Origin: Gallaecimonas kandeliae
Lineage (GTDB): Bacteria > Pseudomonadota > Gammaproteobacteria > Enterobacterales > Gallaecimonadaceae
DNA length: 64,000 nucleotides
NCBI RefSeq assembly: GCF_030450055.1
Contig: NZ_CP118480.1
Coordinates: forward strand, 2,135,415-2,199,414
Reading direction: 5' to 3'
Shown: positions 36,568 to 47,300 of the stretch, piece by piece
How positions within the stretch are numbered: the stretch's first letter is position 1
How the letters are laid out: every line of letters starts with the position of its first letter
The notes under the pieces: model-generated
Databases searched by the model: none
Told to the model about the DNA's origin: nothing
The model's input: only the letters and a program-made list of their open reading frames with translations
Made by a program: the position numbers and the translations under genes

Positions 36568-37677
36568 TCAGTCCGTAGGGTTGGCGGCCCGGTACATGAC
36601 GCTGTCCCGGTAGCCGGTGATGATGGGATAGATGCCGGTCAGCTCAACGTCCAAGGCCGCGTCGCCGGTATCGATGATAAGGGGCCGGCCCTCCAGGGCC
36701 TGGAGCTTGCGCTTGGTGGCCACCACCAGGATGTTCTCCCGGCCTATGGCGCGGATGACGCGCGGGCTCAGCTGCTGGTTGCCGCGGCCGAAGAGGTGGC
36801 CCTGGCCGCCGATAAGGGTGATCACCAGTTGGGTGCCGGGGCGAAGGGCCTCGAACAGCTGGGCTTCGGTGAGATCGCTCGCAATAAGCTGCTCGTCCTC
36901 CACCAGGTCCACGCCCAAGAGGGTGTTAGGCAGGCCCAACTCCGCCATGATGAAGGCGACGGTGCTGCCCGAGCCCATCACGTAGCGCCGGCCCGGCTCC
37001 ATGCGGCTGATGACTTCCGCCGCTATGTCGTGCAGCACCAGTTCGTCCGATTCCTTGCCGCCCTGCTTGACCGCCTGCACATAGCGCAGCGAGGCCGGGA
37101 TGCACATCTCGCCGAAACGCTTGGCCCGCACCACGCCTTCACGGAACTGGGTTTCGTCTATGTCCATGACGTCCGCCTCGATGAGGCTCAACAGCTCCCC
37201 CTGGTGCAGGGAGGCGATGAGTTCGCCGGCCGCCTTGGGAGTGACGGCGTAGACGCCAGAATGGATCTTGCAGCCGGCGGGCACGCCCAGTACCGGCAGC
37301 TTTTCCTCCACCACAGAGCAGATGTCCCTGGCCGTGCCGTCGCCGCCGGCAAAGAGCAGCAGCTCCACCTGGGCCGCCAGCAAGGCCTGGGCCGCCGCCT
37401 TGGAATCCTCGGCCGTGGTCTCGAGGGGCGCCTGGTAAGCCACCTCGAAGGTAAAGCCCATCTCGGCCAGCAGATCGGCCCCCATCTCGCCGGAGGCGGT
37501 GACGAAGGAGAGCTGGTCCTTGAGGGCCAGCAAGGGTTCGAGGGCTGTGCGGGTCCGGTTGTTGGCCTGCTTGACGGCGCCGCGCGCCAGGGCCTCTTCG
37601 ACGACGCCGTCGCTGCCCTTGAGGGCCACGCTGCCGCCGACCCCGGCCACGGGGTTGATGATAAGGCCCAGCTTCAT
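36568..37677 (-). CDS. ATP-NAD/AcoX-family kinase
   Basis: A 369-residue protein related to NAD kinases and AcoX. The glycine-rich motif FAGGDGTARD (about residue 115) is the NAD-kinase-type nucleotide site, and GLIINPVAGVGG lies at the N-terminus. The ATG at 37677 overlaps the epmC stop by 4 nt (ATGA); earlier in-frame codons are inside epmC. The substrate is not known. It is inserted between epmC and yfcL, where I recall no such gene in E. coli. Confidence 0.85.
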   Translation of the reverse strand: MKLGLIINPVAGVGGSVALKGSDGVVEEALARGAVKQANNRTRTALEPLLALKDQLSFVTASGEMGADLLAEMGFTFEVAYQAPLETTAEDSKAAAQALLAAQVELLLFAGGDGTARDICSVVEEKLPVLGVPAGCKIHSGVYAVTPKAAGELIASLHQGELLSLIEADVMDIDETQFREGVVRAKRFGEMCIPASLRYVQAVKQGGKESDELVLHDIAAEVISRMEPGRRYVMGSGSTVAFIMAELGLPNTLLGVDLVEDEQLIASDLTEAQLFEALRPGTQLVITLIGGQGHLFGRGNQQLSPRVIRAIGRENILVVATKRKLQALEGRPLIIDTGDAALDVELTGIYPIITGYRDSVMYRAANPTD

Positions 37678-38210
37678 GCCGCCTGCTCCCAGCCAAAATC
37701 CGCCGCCGTCACAGGGCCGCGGCCATAGAATTCCGCCAGCACTTCCATAAAGCGGGCCGCCCTCGGCGGGAAGCCGTGCTCGAGGTAGGCCAGCACCTGG
37801 GCATGGACCTTCTGCTGGAAACCCTGGCGGTCCGGCTCGGCGCTGCCGTTCAAGTTGTCGGTGCTGACATTGAAGCGGAAACCGGCGGCGGCGCAAAGGC
37901 CCCATTCGATGGCCTGGGGCTTGACCTCCACTTCCTCGAAAGCCTTTTGCTGGGCGTTATCGCGGCCGTCCGGGCAATACCAGTAGCCGTAATCCACCAG
38001 CTCGCGGCGCTGGTCGCCGGCCAGGCACCAGTGGGCGATTTCGTGGAGCGCCGAGGCGTAGTAGCCGTGGGCGAAAACCACCCTGTGGTGAGGGTGCTCG
38101 CCGTCTGCCGGCAGGTAGATGGGCTCGTCATCGCCCCTCACCAGCTCGGTATTGTGGCTGGCGAGGAAGGTGGCATTGAAGAGCGAGATGAGGTCTGGGT
38201 ATTGGTGCAT
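37674..38210 (-). CDS. epmC: Elongation factor P hydroxylase EpmC
   Basis: Hydroxylates the beta-lysylated lysine of EF-P, the last step of EF-P activation. From the ATG giving MHQYPDLISLFN it has 178 residues; a TTG 3 codons upstream that overlaps the aroC stop is an alternative. The metal-binding HEIAHW motif and the conserved RELVDYGYWYCPDGRD block are clear, as is EVKPQAIEWGLC. Part of the minus-strand prmB-aroC-epmC-kinase-yfcL run with overlapping or nearly touching genes. Confidence 0.95.
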   Translation of the reverse strand: MHQYPDLISLFNATFLASHNTELVRGDDEPIYLPADGEHPHHRVVFAHGYYASALHEIAHWCLAGDQRRELVDYGYWYCPDGRDNAQQKAFEEVEVKPQAIEWGLCAAAGFRFNVSTDNLNGSAEPDRQGFQQKVHAQVLAYLEHGFPPRAARFMEVLAEFYGRGPVTAADFGWEQAA

Positions 38211-38215
38211 ACGAC

Positions 38216-39280
38216 TCAAATGCGTCCGGTCTGTCCTCTGTGGCGCAGCCAGTGATCCATCAGGGTCAGGGCCAGCATGGCCTCGGCGATGGGCACGGCG
38301 CGGATGCCGACACAGGGGTCGTGGCGGCCCTTGGTGACCACTTCGACGGCATTGCCGTCCACGTCGATGCTGCGCCCCGGCACCTTGATGCTGGAGGTGG
38401 GCTTGAGGGCGATGTTGACGCTGATGGTCTGGCCTGTGCTGATGCCACCGAGGATGCCACCGGCATGGTTGGTCAAGAAGCCTTCCTCTGGGGTTATTTC
38501 GTCGCGATGCTGTGAACCGCGCTGGCGGGCGGCCTCAAAGCCGTCCCCTATCTCCACGCCCTTGACGGCGTTGATGCACATCATGGCCTTGGCAATGTCG
38601 GCGTCCAGGCGGTCGAAGACCGGCTCCCCCAGGCCGACAGGCACGCCGCTGGCTTCCACCACCAGCTTGGCGCCGATGGAATCGCCTTCTTTCTTGATGG
38701 CGCGCAGCAGCTCGTCCAGGGACGCCAGCTTACTCTCGTCACCACAGAAGAAGGGGTTCTGTTCCACCTGGCTCCAGTCCACCACAGGGCAGTCCACCTC
38801 GCCCATGGCGGTGAGGGCGCCGCGAATGGTCACGCCCTGCTGGGCCAGCCACTTCTTGGCGATGGCACCGGCGGCCACCCGCATGGCGGTCTCGCGAGCG
38901 CTGGAGCGGCCACCGCCGCGGTAGTCGCGCAGGCCGTACTTGTGGTGGTAGCCATAGTCGGCGTGGCCGGGGCGGAACTGCCTGGCTATCTCCGAGTAAT
39001 CCTGGGAGCGCTGGTCGGTGTTCTCGATGAGCAGCCCTATGGGGGTGCCTGTGGTCCTGCCCTCGAAGGTGCCGGAGAGGATCTTGACCTGGTCGGCCTC
39101 CTGGCGCGGCGTGGTGTAACGCGAGCTGCCGGGGCGGCGGCGGTCGAGGTCGTGCTGCAAGTCCGCTTCGGTCAGTTCCAGGCCAGGGGGGCAGCCGTCG
39201 ACGATGGCCCCCAGGGCCAGGCCGTGGCTCTCGCCGAAGGTGGTGACGGTGAAGATAGTCCCGAAGGTATTACCGGCCAT
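38216..39280 (-). CDS. aroC: Chorismate synthase
   Basis: Final shikimate-pathway step, converting EPSP to chorismate with reduced FMN. It is 354 residues from the ATG giving [20 protein letters not shown], which carries the first family signature; [17 protein letters not shown] is the second. AAGGATTAAGG precedes the start. It begins 2 nt after prmB ends and runs into epmC. Confidence 0.97.
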   Translation of the reverse strand: MAGNTFGTIFTVTTFGESHGLALGAIVDGCPPGLELTEADLQHDLDRRRPGSSRYTTPRQEADQVKILSGTFEGRTTGTPIGLLIENTDQRSQDYSEIARQFRPGHADYGYHHKYGLRDYRGGGRSSARETAMRVAAGAIAKKWLAQQGVTIRGALTAMGEVDCPVVDWSQVEQNPFFCGDESKLASLDELLRAIKKEGDSIGAKLVVEASGVPVGLGEPVFDRLDADIAKAMMCINAVKGVEIGDGFEAARQRGSQHRDEITPEEGFLTNHAGGILGGISTGQTISVNIALKPTSSIKVPGRSIDVDGNAVEVVTKGRHDPCVGIRAVPIAEAMLALTLMDHWLRHRGQTGRI

Positions 39281-39282
39281 CC

Positions 39283-40221
39283 TTAATCCTTGTAGAGGCT
39301 GAACAGGTCCGCGTGTGCGTCCAGATCTTCCTTGGTGATCAGGAAGACGCCGCTGCCGCCGCGCTCGAACTCGAGCCAAGTGATGGGCAGCTCGGGATAC
39401 TGGTGGTTCATGTGCACTTCGCTGTTGCCCACTTCGCAGATGAGGATGCCGCCGTCTTTGAGGTGCTTGCCGGCGTTGGCGAGGATGCGGTTGACCAGCT
39501 TGAGGCCGTCGCTACCGGCGGCCAGGGCCACGGCGGGCTCATGGTGGTATTCGTTCGGCAGGTCACCCATGTCCTCGGCGTCCACGTAGGGAGGGTTGGT
39601 GACGATGAGGTCGTACTTCTCCCCTTCCGGAATGGCGCGGAACAGATCCGAGTGGATGGGGGTCACTTGGTGCAGCAGGCCGTGTTCTTCGATGTTGCGC
39701 TCGGCCACCGCCAGGGCGTCCTTGGACAGATCGGTGATATCCACTTCCGCTTCGGGGAAATGGTGAGCGCAGGCGATACCGATGCAGCCGGAGCCGGTGC
39801 AGAGATCCAGGATGCGGGTCACCTCGCGGCCGTCCAGCCAGGGAGAAAACTGGTTCTCGATGAGTTCGCCTATGGGAGAACGGGGAATGAGCACCCGCTC
39901 GTCCACATAAAAGGGCATGTGGCAGAACCAGGCCTGGTTGGTGATGTAAGGCACCGGCTTGCGTTCCTGGATGCGCACCATGATGCGCTCGACGATGCGC
40001 TGACGCTCGGACAGGGTCAGGCGGGCATGACGGGTGTCGTTGTCGATGTCCATGGGCAGGTAGAGGCTGGCCAGCACCAGGGCGACGGCTTCGTCCCAGG
40101 GGTTGTCGGTACCGTGGCCGTAATAGATGTTGGCGGCGCTAAAACGGCTGACTGCCCAACGGATCATGTCCTGAATGGTATGAAGCTCGGCGACGGCCTC
40201 ATCCAGAAAAATCTTGTCCAA
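39283..40221 (-). CDS. prmB: Ribosomal protein L3 N5-glutamine methyltransferase PrmB
   Basis: SAM-dependent methylation of a glutamine in ribosomal protein L3. It is 312 residues. The SAM site is [13 protein letters not shown] and the substrate motif is VTNPPYVD. The start is a TTG giving [17 protein letters not shown] lies a few nt upstream and the N-terminus matches E. coli PrmB, so the TTG is preferred over any internal ATG. First gene of the minus-strand operon, divergent from smrB. Confidence 0.95.
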   Translation of the reverse strand: MDKIFLDEAVAELHTIQDMIRWAVSRFSAANIYYGHGTDNPWDEAVALVLASLYLPMDIDNDTRHARLTLSERQRIVERIMVRIQERKPVPYITNQAWFCHMPFYVDERVLIPRSPIGELIENQFSPWLDGREVTRILDLCTGSGCIGIACAHHFPEAEVDITDLSKDALAVAERNIEEHGLLHQVTPIHSDLFRAIPEGEKYDLIVTNPPYVDAEDMGDLPNEYHHEPAVALAAGSDGLKLVNRILANAGKHLKDGGILICEVGNSEVHMNHQYPELPITWLEFERGGSGVFLITKEDLDAHADLFSLYKD

Positions 40222-40271
40222 CTCTGCCTCCCATTTCAGCCCGGCACCACGCTGGGCTACACTATGGCCCC

Positions 40272-40790
40272 ATGAAAAAGCCCCCCATCGACAACGACGA
40301 GCAGGCCCTTTTCCTCGAGGCCATGGCCGGAACCCGGCCGCTGGCGCAGGATACCATAGGCCACGAGCGCCCGCGACGCCCCAAGAAGCGGCAGCTGGCC
40401 GAGCAGAAGGCGGCCCGTGAGGCGAGCTTCTATTTTTCCGACAGCTACCAACCCCATTTCGGCGAGAACTGGCCTAACCATGTCCGTGAAGGAGTTTCGG
40501 CGGGAGAGCTGAAAAAACTGCGGCGCGGCGACTATGCGCCCGAGATGACCCTGGATCTGCACGGCATGAACCGCGAGGAAGCCAAGCTGGAGCTGGCTGC
40601 CCTTATCGACAGGGCTGTCAAAGATCAGGTGTTCTGCCTCTGTGTACTGCACGGCATAGGGGGCGGAACCTTGAAGCGGCAGGTGCCGGCCTGGCTGGCC
40701 CAGCACCCCAGGGTGATGGCCATGCACTCGGCCCCCCTCGAATACGGCGGCCAGGGGGCGCTGTTGGTGCTGGTGGACTCAGTCCACTGA
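40272..40790 (+). CDS. smrB: Ribosome rescue factor SmrB (Smr-domain endonuclease)
   Basis: A 172-residue protein. SmrB cleaves mRNA between collided ribosomes in E. coli. The N-terminal extension is basic; the Smr domain (about 90-172) shows [12 protein letters not shown] and the HGIGGGTLK glycine loop. There is no obvious Shine-Dalgarno sequence, and a -10-like TACACT lies only 9 nt before the ATG. The 3' end overlaps convergent sixA by 12 nt. Confidence 0.93.
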   Translation: MKKPPIDNDEQALFLEAMAGTRPLAQDTIGHERPRRPKKRQLAEQKAAREASFYFSDSYQPHFGENWPNHVREGVSAGELKKLRRGDYAPEMTLDLHGMNREEAKLELAALIDRAVKDQVFCLCVLHGIGGGTLKRQVPAWLAQHPRVMAMHSAPLEYGGQGALLVLVDSVH

Positions 40791-41237
40791 GGAAAACTGC
40801 CGCAGGCTGATGCTGGCTTTGCCGTCCTCGATGTCGATCACCACGATCTGGGCCGTGGCAAAAGCCATGGGCATCTCCCCCGGCACCAGCCTTTCCACCA
40901 GGTAGGACACCAGCGGCATATGGGAGACGATGAGCACCCGCTTCAGCTCCGGGGAGCCGGCCAATAGGTCGGCCACGGCTTCGATGTCTCCGGCCGGCAC
41001 CAGCTCGGGCAACACCAGCCGCGGCGGCGCCAGGCCAAGGCCAGCCACCACCTGGTCGGCCGTCTGTTGGGCCCGCAGGTAGGTGCTGACCCAGAGGGCA
41101 TCCGGTTGCCAGCCCTGGCTTTTGAGCCATTGGCCCTGGGCCAATGCCTGGTGCTGACCGTATTCGGTGAGGCGGCGCTCGGCGTCACGGGCTATCTGTG
41201 GCTCCGCTTCGCCATGGCGCATGACCAGGATCTGCAT
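40779..41237 (-). CDS. sixA: Phosphohistidine phosphatase SixA
   Basis: A 152-residue histidine-phosphatase-family enzyme that removes phosphate from phosphohistidine; in E. coli it acts on the nitrogen PTS protein NPr and was first linked to ArcB. The RHG motif is at MRHGEAEP (phosphoacceptor His 8), the second conserved His is in VSHMPLV. Convergent with smrB (12-nt overlap, no terminator visible), divergent from the M16 peptidase gene. Confidence 0.93.
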   Translation of the reverse strand: MQILVMRHGEAEPQIARDAERRLTEYGQHQALAQGQWLKSQGWQPDALWVSTYLRAQQTADQVVAGLGLAPPRLVLPELVPAGDIEAVADLLAGSPELKRVLIVSHMPLVSYLVERLVPGEMPMAFATAQIVVIDIEDGKASISLRQFSSVD

Positions 41238-41346
41238 CTTTTTTCTCCCAACAAAGATGGTCGCGCAGTGTACAGAAAGGTATCGGCGTTTCCAATCTCG
41301 ATAAGGGCGGTCATAATGTCTATTCGACCTCCCAACAGGGGCAACT

Positions 41347-44109
41347 GTGCGTAAAAGTCCTTTCGATCACCGTACTTACCGACACATCACCCTGGCCAAC
41401 GGCCTGCCGGTACTGGTGGTGGAGGACGCCAAGAGCCACAGGGCGGCGGCGGCAGTGGCCGTGCGGGTGGGGCATTTCTTCGACCCTGCTCACAGGGAAG
41501 GCCTGGCCCACTTTGTCGAGCACCTGTTGTTCCTGGGCACGGATACGCACCCAGGCGCAGGGGAGTATCAAAACTTCATCCAGGAAGCGGGCGGCAACCA
41601 CAACGCCTGGACAGGCACAGAGCAGTCCAGCTATTTCTTCGACGTCCAGCCACAGCATTTCGCCGAGGCACTATGGCGCTTCTCCCGCTTCTTCGTCTGC
41701 CCCCTGCTCTCCCCCGATGCCGTTGACAAGGAAAGGCACGCCATCGACGCCGAATACCGGTTGAAGATCCAGGACGACACCCGCCGCATCTACCAGGTGC
41801 ACAAGGCGGTGGTGAACCCCGAGCATCCCTTCAGCAAGTTCTCGGTGGGCAACCTCGAGACCCTGGCCGGGGACCCAGCCGAGCTGGCCGCCGAGGCCAG
41901 GGATCTATTCGAGCGTCACTACCATGCCGGCAACATGACCCTGGTGCTCTACGGCCCCCAAGCCGTGGCAGAACTCTCTTCCTGGGCCCACAGCTATTTT
42001 TCGGAGCTGCCCAGCGGCCACAAGGTGCCTGCCTTCTGGGAAGGCACCCGCCTCTACCAGAGCCTGCCCTTCCAAGTCTCGGCCCGCCCTTTGAAAGAGC
42101 AGCGGCGCCTGGCGGTGAACTTCCCGTTGCCCTCGGTGCAGGCCGAGTACCGCCAAAAACCCCTGACTTTCATCAGCCACCTGTTGGGGCATGAAGGACC
42201 GGGCAGCCTGCTGGCCTACCTCAAAGCCAAGAATTGGGTGGAGGCCATGTCTGCCGGTGGCGGCATCAGCGGCAGCGGCTTTCGCGAATATGCGGTGCAG
42301 TTCCTGCTCACCGAAGAAGGGGAAGGCCGCCAGGCGGAGATCGTCGAGGCCCTCTTTGCCATGCTGGCGCTGATCCGCGACCAGGGACTGGAAGAGTGGC
42401 GATTCAAGGAGCGCCAGCAGCTGGCGGAGCAGTCCTTCCGGCTGATGGAAGTCACTGAACCCATGGACTACAGCAGCCACCTGGCGGTGAACCTGCTGCA
42501 ATTCCCACCCGAAGATGTGCTCTACGGCGACTTCGTGATGGCGGGATTCGACCCGCTGCGGGTTTCCTATTGGCTGGACTTCCTCAGCCCGGACAACCTG
42601 CGCCTGGGGCTGGTCTCACCTTCGGTGGAGGGGGAAATGGAAGCCCCCTGGTACCACACCCCTTTCCTGACCAGGCCCATCAGCAAAGAATGGCTGGGCC
42701 GCTGGAAGCACCCCTCCCTCATCGCCGAGTTGCGACTGCCGGGGCCTAACCCCTTCCTGGGACAGGCGCCGGATCCGGCCCCCCTCGGCCGGGTGCAGAA
42801 CAAGCCGGAAAAGGTCAACCGGGGCCCCCACCAGCGCCTCTGGCACTGGCAGGACCCGGATTTCAGGCTGCCCAAGGGTCATCTCTACCTGGCCATGGAA
42901 AGCCCCTGGGCCATGCAGTCGCCCAAACACATCGCCCTCACCCGCCTCTGGCTGGACATGGTCTCGGAATCCCTGGGCGGCGAGCTCTACGATGCCGAGC
43001 TGGCGGGGCTCAACTGGCAACTCTACCCACAGCAGGCAGGCATCACACTGCAACTGGGGGGCATTCTCGGCCGCCAGCACCGGCTGTTCAGCCACATCAC
43101 CCAGCGGCTGCTGGACAAGGCCCCGCCCCAAGGGGTGATGGAGCTTTGCCGCCAGGCCCTGCTGCGCCAATACCGCTCACTAAAGCAGCAGAAACCGGTG
43201 CAGCAGCTGCTGGCCGAGCTGACAAGGCTGTTGCAGCCGTCCCACCCCGGCTATGAGCGCCTGGCGCAAGAAATGGTCACCCTGGATTACGAGGATCTGC
43301 TCGAGCACAAGGCGCTGGTGACGGGCTCGCTTTTCGTCGAAGGCCTGGTCCATGGCAGCGCCCCCCTCGAGGAAGTGGAGCCCTGGCTGGAGGAAGTGAC
43401 CTCGAGAGCCGCTGGCAGCGAACCGACACGCCGGGTCATTACCTTGCAGCAGCGCGGCCCCCTGCTGCGAACCCGGGCCGTGGAGCACCCCGACTCGGCG
43501 CTGCTGGTCTACTACCAAGGCCACCGGGCTTCGGCCACCGAGCATGCCTTCTTCATGCTGGCCCAGCAGCTGATGAGTGCCACCTTCTTCGACGAGCTTC
43601 GCAACAAGCAACAACTGGGGTACCTGCTGGGGATCAGCCTCTTTCCCATGCAGCGCCTGCCGGGGCTGCTCTTCTATGTGCAGAGCCCGGTGGCTGGCCC
43701 GGTGCAGCTGCTGGACGCCATAGACGACTTCATCGCGGACTTTTCCCTGCTGCTGCTGGGCCTGACCGAAGGGCAATGGCGGGCCGCCAAAGGGGTTTTG
43801 CTGCATCAGTTGGCCCAGCCCGACGCCACCTTGGCAGACCGCAGCGCCAGACTTTGGCACGCCATAGGCCAGGGGGATCTCACCTTCGATTGGCGCCAGC
43901 GGCTGGCCGCGGCCGTCAAAGGTTTCAGCCGTACCCAGCTGATCCGGATGATGGTCAAGCGCCTCAAGGCCAAGCAGTCGGACAGGCTGCTGCTGGCCAG
44001 CGTCGGCGAGCGGCACCGCAACCTGCAGCCCTTGGAAGGTTATCGCCTCATTACCGACCTGGCGCTGTTCAAGAGCCAATCCCATCAGCAGCACTGGCCT
44101 CTTTCCTGA
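41347..44109 (+). CDS. Insulinase-family (M16A, pitrilysin-like) zinc peptidase
   Basis: A 920-residue peptidase with the inverted zinc motif HFVEH at 55-59 and the distal glutamate E136 (AIDAEY), in the usual spacing, so it should be catalytic. Four M16 half-domains fit the length, slightly under E. coli pitrilysin (962). There is no signal peptide: the N-terminus MRKSPFDHRTYRHITLANGL leads straight into the first domain, so it is probably cytoplasmic. It starts with GTG preceded by AGGGG. Likely a degrader of short peptides. Monocistronic. Confidence 0.9.
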   Translation: MRKSPFDHRTYRHITLANGLPVLVVEDAKSHRAAAAVAVRVGHFFDPAHREGLAHFVEHLLFLGTDTHPGAGEYQNFIQEAGGNHNAWTGTEQSSYFFDVQPQHFAEALWRFSRFFVCPLLSPDAVDKERHAIDAEYRLKIQDDTRRIYQVHKAVVNPEHPFSKFSVGNLETLAGDPAELAAEARDLFERHYHAGNMTLVLYGPQAVAELSSWAHSYFSELPSGHKVPAFWEGTRLYQSLPFQVSARPLKEQRRLAVNFPLPSVQAEYRQKPLTFISHLLGHEGPGSLLAYLKAKNWVEAMSAGGGISGSGFREYAVQFLLTEEGEGRQAEIVEALFAMLALIRDQGLEEWRFKERQQLAEQSFRLMEVTEPMDYSSHLAVNLLQFPPEDVLYGDFVMAGFDPLRVSYWLDFLSPDNLRLGLVSPSVEGEMEAPWYHTPFLTRPISKEWLGRWKHPSLIAELRLPGPNPFLGQAPDPAPLGRVQNKPEKVNRGPHQRLWHWQDPDFRLPKGHLYLAMESPWAMQSPKHIALTRLWLDMVSESLGGELYDAELAGLNWQLYPQQAGITLQLGGILGRQHRLFSHITQRLLDKAPPQGVMELCRQALLRQYRSLKQQKPVQQLLAELTRLLQPSHPGYERLAQEMVTLDYEDLLEHKALVTGSLFVEGLVHGSAPLEEVEPWLEEVTSRAAGSEPTRRVITLQQRGPLLRTRAVEHPDSALLVYYQGHRASATEHAFFMLAQQLMSATFFDELRNKQQLGYLLGISLFPMQRLPGLLFYVQSPVAGPVQLLDAIDDFIADFSLLLLGLTEGQWRAAKGVLLHQLAQPDATLADRSARLWHAIGQGDLTFDWRQRLAAAVKGFSRTQLIRMMVKRLKAKQSDRLLLASVGERHRNLQPLEGYRLITDLALFKSQSHQQHWPLS

Positions 44110-44303
44110 GGCTGGCGCCAGAGGGGCATTCGTCTTCAATAATCAAAACAAACTGTGGGGAAAATCTCCTCGCTTTCGGTCGTACTGCTACAAATCGGTT
44201 CAAAAATGCGCCTGCCCACCCTAATTTCAATCTTCCTCCCTGTACCGAGCGGGCCTGGGAGACTGATTTCAGCCTACGTCTTCATCAACTTACCGAGGCG
44301 CCT

Positions 44304-44332
44304 TTGACAGCCCTAGGTGCCTAAGTTATAAG
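44304..44332 (+). promoter_or_regulatory. Strong sigma-70 promoter of the GGDEF/EAL gene
   Basis: -35 TTGACA (44304-44309, perfect), 17-bp spacer, -10 TATAAG (44327-44332). The transcript would begin near 44339, about 33 nt before the ATG. The rest of the 262-nt gap from 44110 shows no other clear element. Confidence 0.75.
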
Positions 44333-44371
44333 GAAGTACTGAACTTATACACCTCGGCCCAGGTTGCCCTG

Positions 44372-47300
44372 ATGTGGCGAAAAGCAATAACAATCACAAT
44401 CCACTTTGCGCTTGCCCTTTGTGTCTTTAACATGCCACAAGCATGGTCATCCACCTCATCGCCCCCCGCCTTCTACACCTACAAGAAAGTGTCCAAGGAA
44501 GACAGCCTGCCCCAGGTAACGGTATTCGATATTGCTAAAGACAACGAAGGTTTTTTCTGGTTGGCAACGGCCGGGGGATTGAGCCGTTATGACGGCAGCA
44601 ACATTACAAACTATCTGCCCGGAAGCGAGCTATTTCCTCTCCAATCAGCCTTCATTCGAAATATCACCGTCGATAAATCCGGAAAAATTTGGGTGGGAAC
44701 TCAAGGAGGGCTACTTAAAAAAGAAAAGGATCGCTCTGTTTTCACTATCGTTAATGCATTTAAGGGAAAGACAATTTGGTCAGTAACCCCCATCTCCGAC
44801 AAGGAAATCCTTGTTGGTACAACTGAAATGCTTTATCTCTATTTTCCAGAAAAAGAAAAGATAGAGAGTCACTACCCACTAGCTCAAGTAAAATCGGTCG
44901 AGCCATACAAGAGTGAATACTTGATCGGGACCTATGCCGATGGCTTTTTTACTGCCACAAATCACTGGAGTAACTTCCAGAACACAAAGGAATTTGGCAG
45001 CAATATAAACAAAATAAAAACGACAACCGACGGTTATTTTGTTGCTTCGGAAGGAGGATTCTACTTCTCTAACAAGAATGGGACTCATCGCCTTTCAAAG
45101 CAAAAAACTCACGATTTTTTACAAGAAGGAGATGGCAGTTATGTACTTGCAACTGACAACGGCACCTTCGTTCTGCAGGACAGCAAGGAAATACTATTGC
45201 AGTCAGGAAAATCCTGGTCTCTTTTCAAGGATGGTTCGGACCTTTATATCGGTACTCATACCAGCGGGTTATTCGTATTAAAACAAATAAAACCTGGAGT
45301 AATGAATCATATTCTTGACAATACTGATGGTTACTACATAAAGTCTCTGGCAAATGTTGGAAATCTGCTTTTCTTCTTGGATAACAACGGCTACCATAGT
45401 CAAAACTTACAAACTGGCGACATCACTGACCTTGATGATTCAGGAGTGATAAGAATTTTTCCAGGCGACAACGGTTTTCTAGCTATCACCAAAGCAGGCT
45501 TTTACCTCTTTCGCGATGGTAAAATCACAGAAAAATATGTGAAGGATGACATAAATTTCGCCAAGTTTGACTCTGGCTATTGGTTGCTGTCGGACAAAAA
45601 CAATAATATTTACAAAATAATAAATTCCAAATTAATCAGTATATCTTCTCTAGAGAAGTGCAATCCTGGTTACATCAATTCTGTCAATCTAACCTCAGAA
45701 AACATCTATGTTGCTGGAGCCGAAGGTCTCTGCAGGAAAAATTTAAAGAGTGGCTTCGAAGATAAAATAGATGGCAATTGGACCAAGAGGATTCATAACT
45801 ACAAAGATGCCATCTATGCAGTGCAGAAGGATGGCTCTCTGCTCGACATCAAGAGCAAAGGAAGCTTCAAGATAAAACTCAAGCCTGGTGAAGAAATCTA
45901 TTCAAGCGAACTCATCACCAGGCCTGTTGGTGACATTTTCTTAGTAGTCACATCTTTAGGCTTCCGATTTTATGAAATTGGTAAAAATTTGCTTGACCTA
46001 AACCGCTACGCACTTATCGACTCCCGCTATAATGGCCTGCAGGAGTACACCTCTACGGCCATCACAGTGCTCGATCAAGACACTGTTCTTCTTGGAGGAA
46101 CGGGAGGTTATACCCAGGTTTGGTTACCTGCACTTCAAAAAGACAACTTGAGTGGCACCCTCACCATTTCGGATCTAAAGATATTTGGCGATGAACGTTT
46201 TGATCTTTTGGACAAGTTGAACCAAGACAGAGAAATTACGGTCCCCTACCATGCATACCCACTTTCGATAGGGCTTTCCTTTGTCAACACCCCTTTCCCG
46301 GACAGGGCAGAAATTGAATACCAGCTGTCAAGTTTTGATAACCATTGGTATGAACTGGACAGCTCAAACAAGCTCGTTCTTAGCAAAATGGAATCTGGCA
46401 GTCACCACCTGATCTTCAGAGCAGTCGACAACGGTCAAGTGATTGCTCAATCAGACCCCATCATCATTCAAGTACTACCTCCCTGGTGGCGAAGTAATAT
46501 CGCCATAGGCTTCTATGCCTTCTTGCTGTTCTTTATTGCCGCCCATATTAGCTCCATCGTCAGGACCAGGCGCCGGCAGCACGCAAAAATAGTGAAGAGC
46601 GAGGAACGTCTCAAATTGGCCCTCTGGGGCAGCGGCGACGAGCTTTGGGACTGGGACATAGAGAAAGGCAACATCTACCGCTCCAACATATGGGACTCGC
46701 TGCAACTTCCCGACGACGGTGTCCGGAGCTTGGATAACAGAAATAACATCTACCCAAAAGATCTGCCTAGAGTGACATCAGTGCTCAACGCCTGCTTTTC
46801 GGGAGAGCAGGATGAGTTCGAGATCGCCTACCGCGTAAAGGGTAAAGATGAAGACTGGATTTGGCTGTTGGATAGGGGACGGGTCGTCGAGTACAACGAA
46901 AAAGGTGCCCCCATTCGTATGACGGGTACCATAAAAAACATCTCCAAGCTGAAAAAGACGGAGGAGATGCTCAAACTCCTGGCCCAATCCTTCCGTAACA
47001 TCTCAGACGCCATCTGTATCACATCACCGGACTTCGTGATCCAGGAGATAAACGAGTCCTTTACCCGTATTACCGGTCTGAGCAGGGACGAGGCTATCGG
47101 CAAACCTTGGAACTTCTCCCTCTATAGCGACAGCTTCCTTGAGCAGATAAAAACCACCCTGGATAAGTCAGGCCGCTGGCATGACGAGCTGGAGGCCAAA
47201 CGCAAGGACGGCGATTACTACCCCATAGAGATCACCATCGACAGGGTCATGGACGAAGAGAAGGACTCTTATCACTTCGTTGCCGTCTTCTCCGATATCT

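Noticed and set aside
44110-44303. Extra small gene in the gap after the M16 peptidase gene
   Set aside because: No frame with a start codon, ribosome-binding site and reasonable length; only the promoter at 44304 is supportable.
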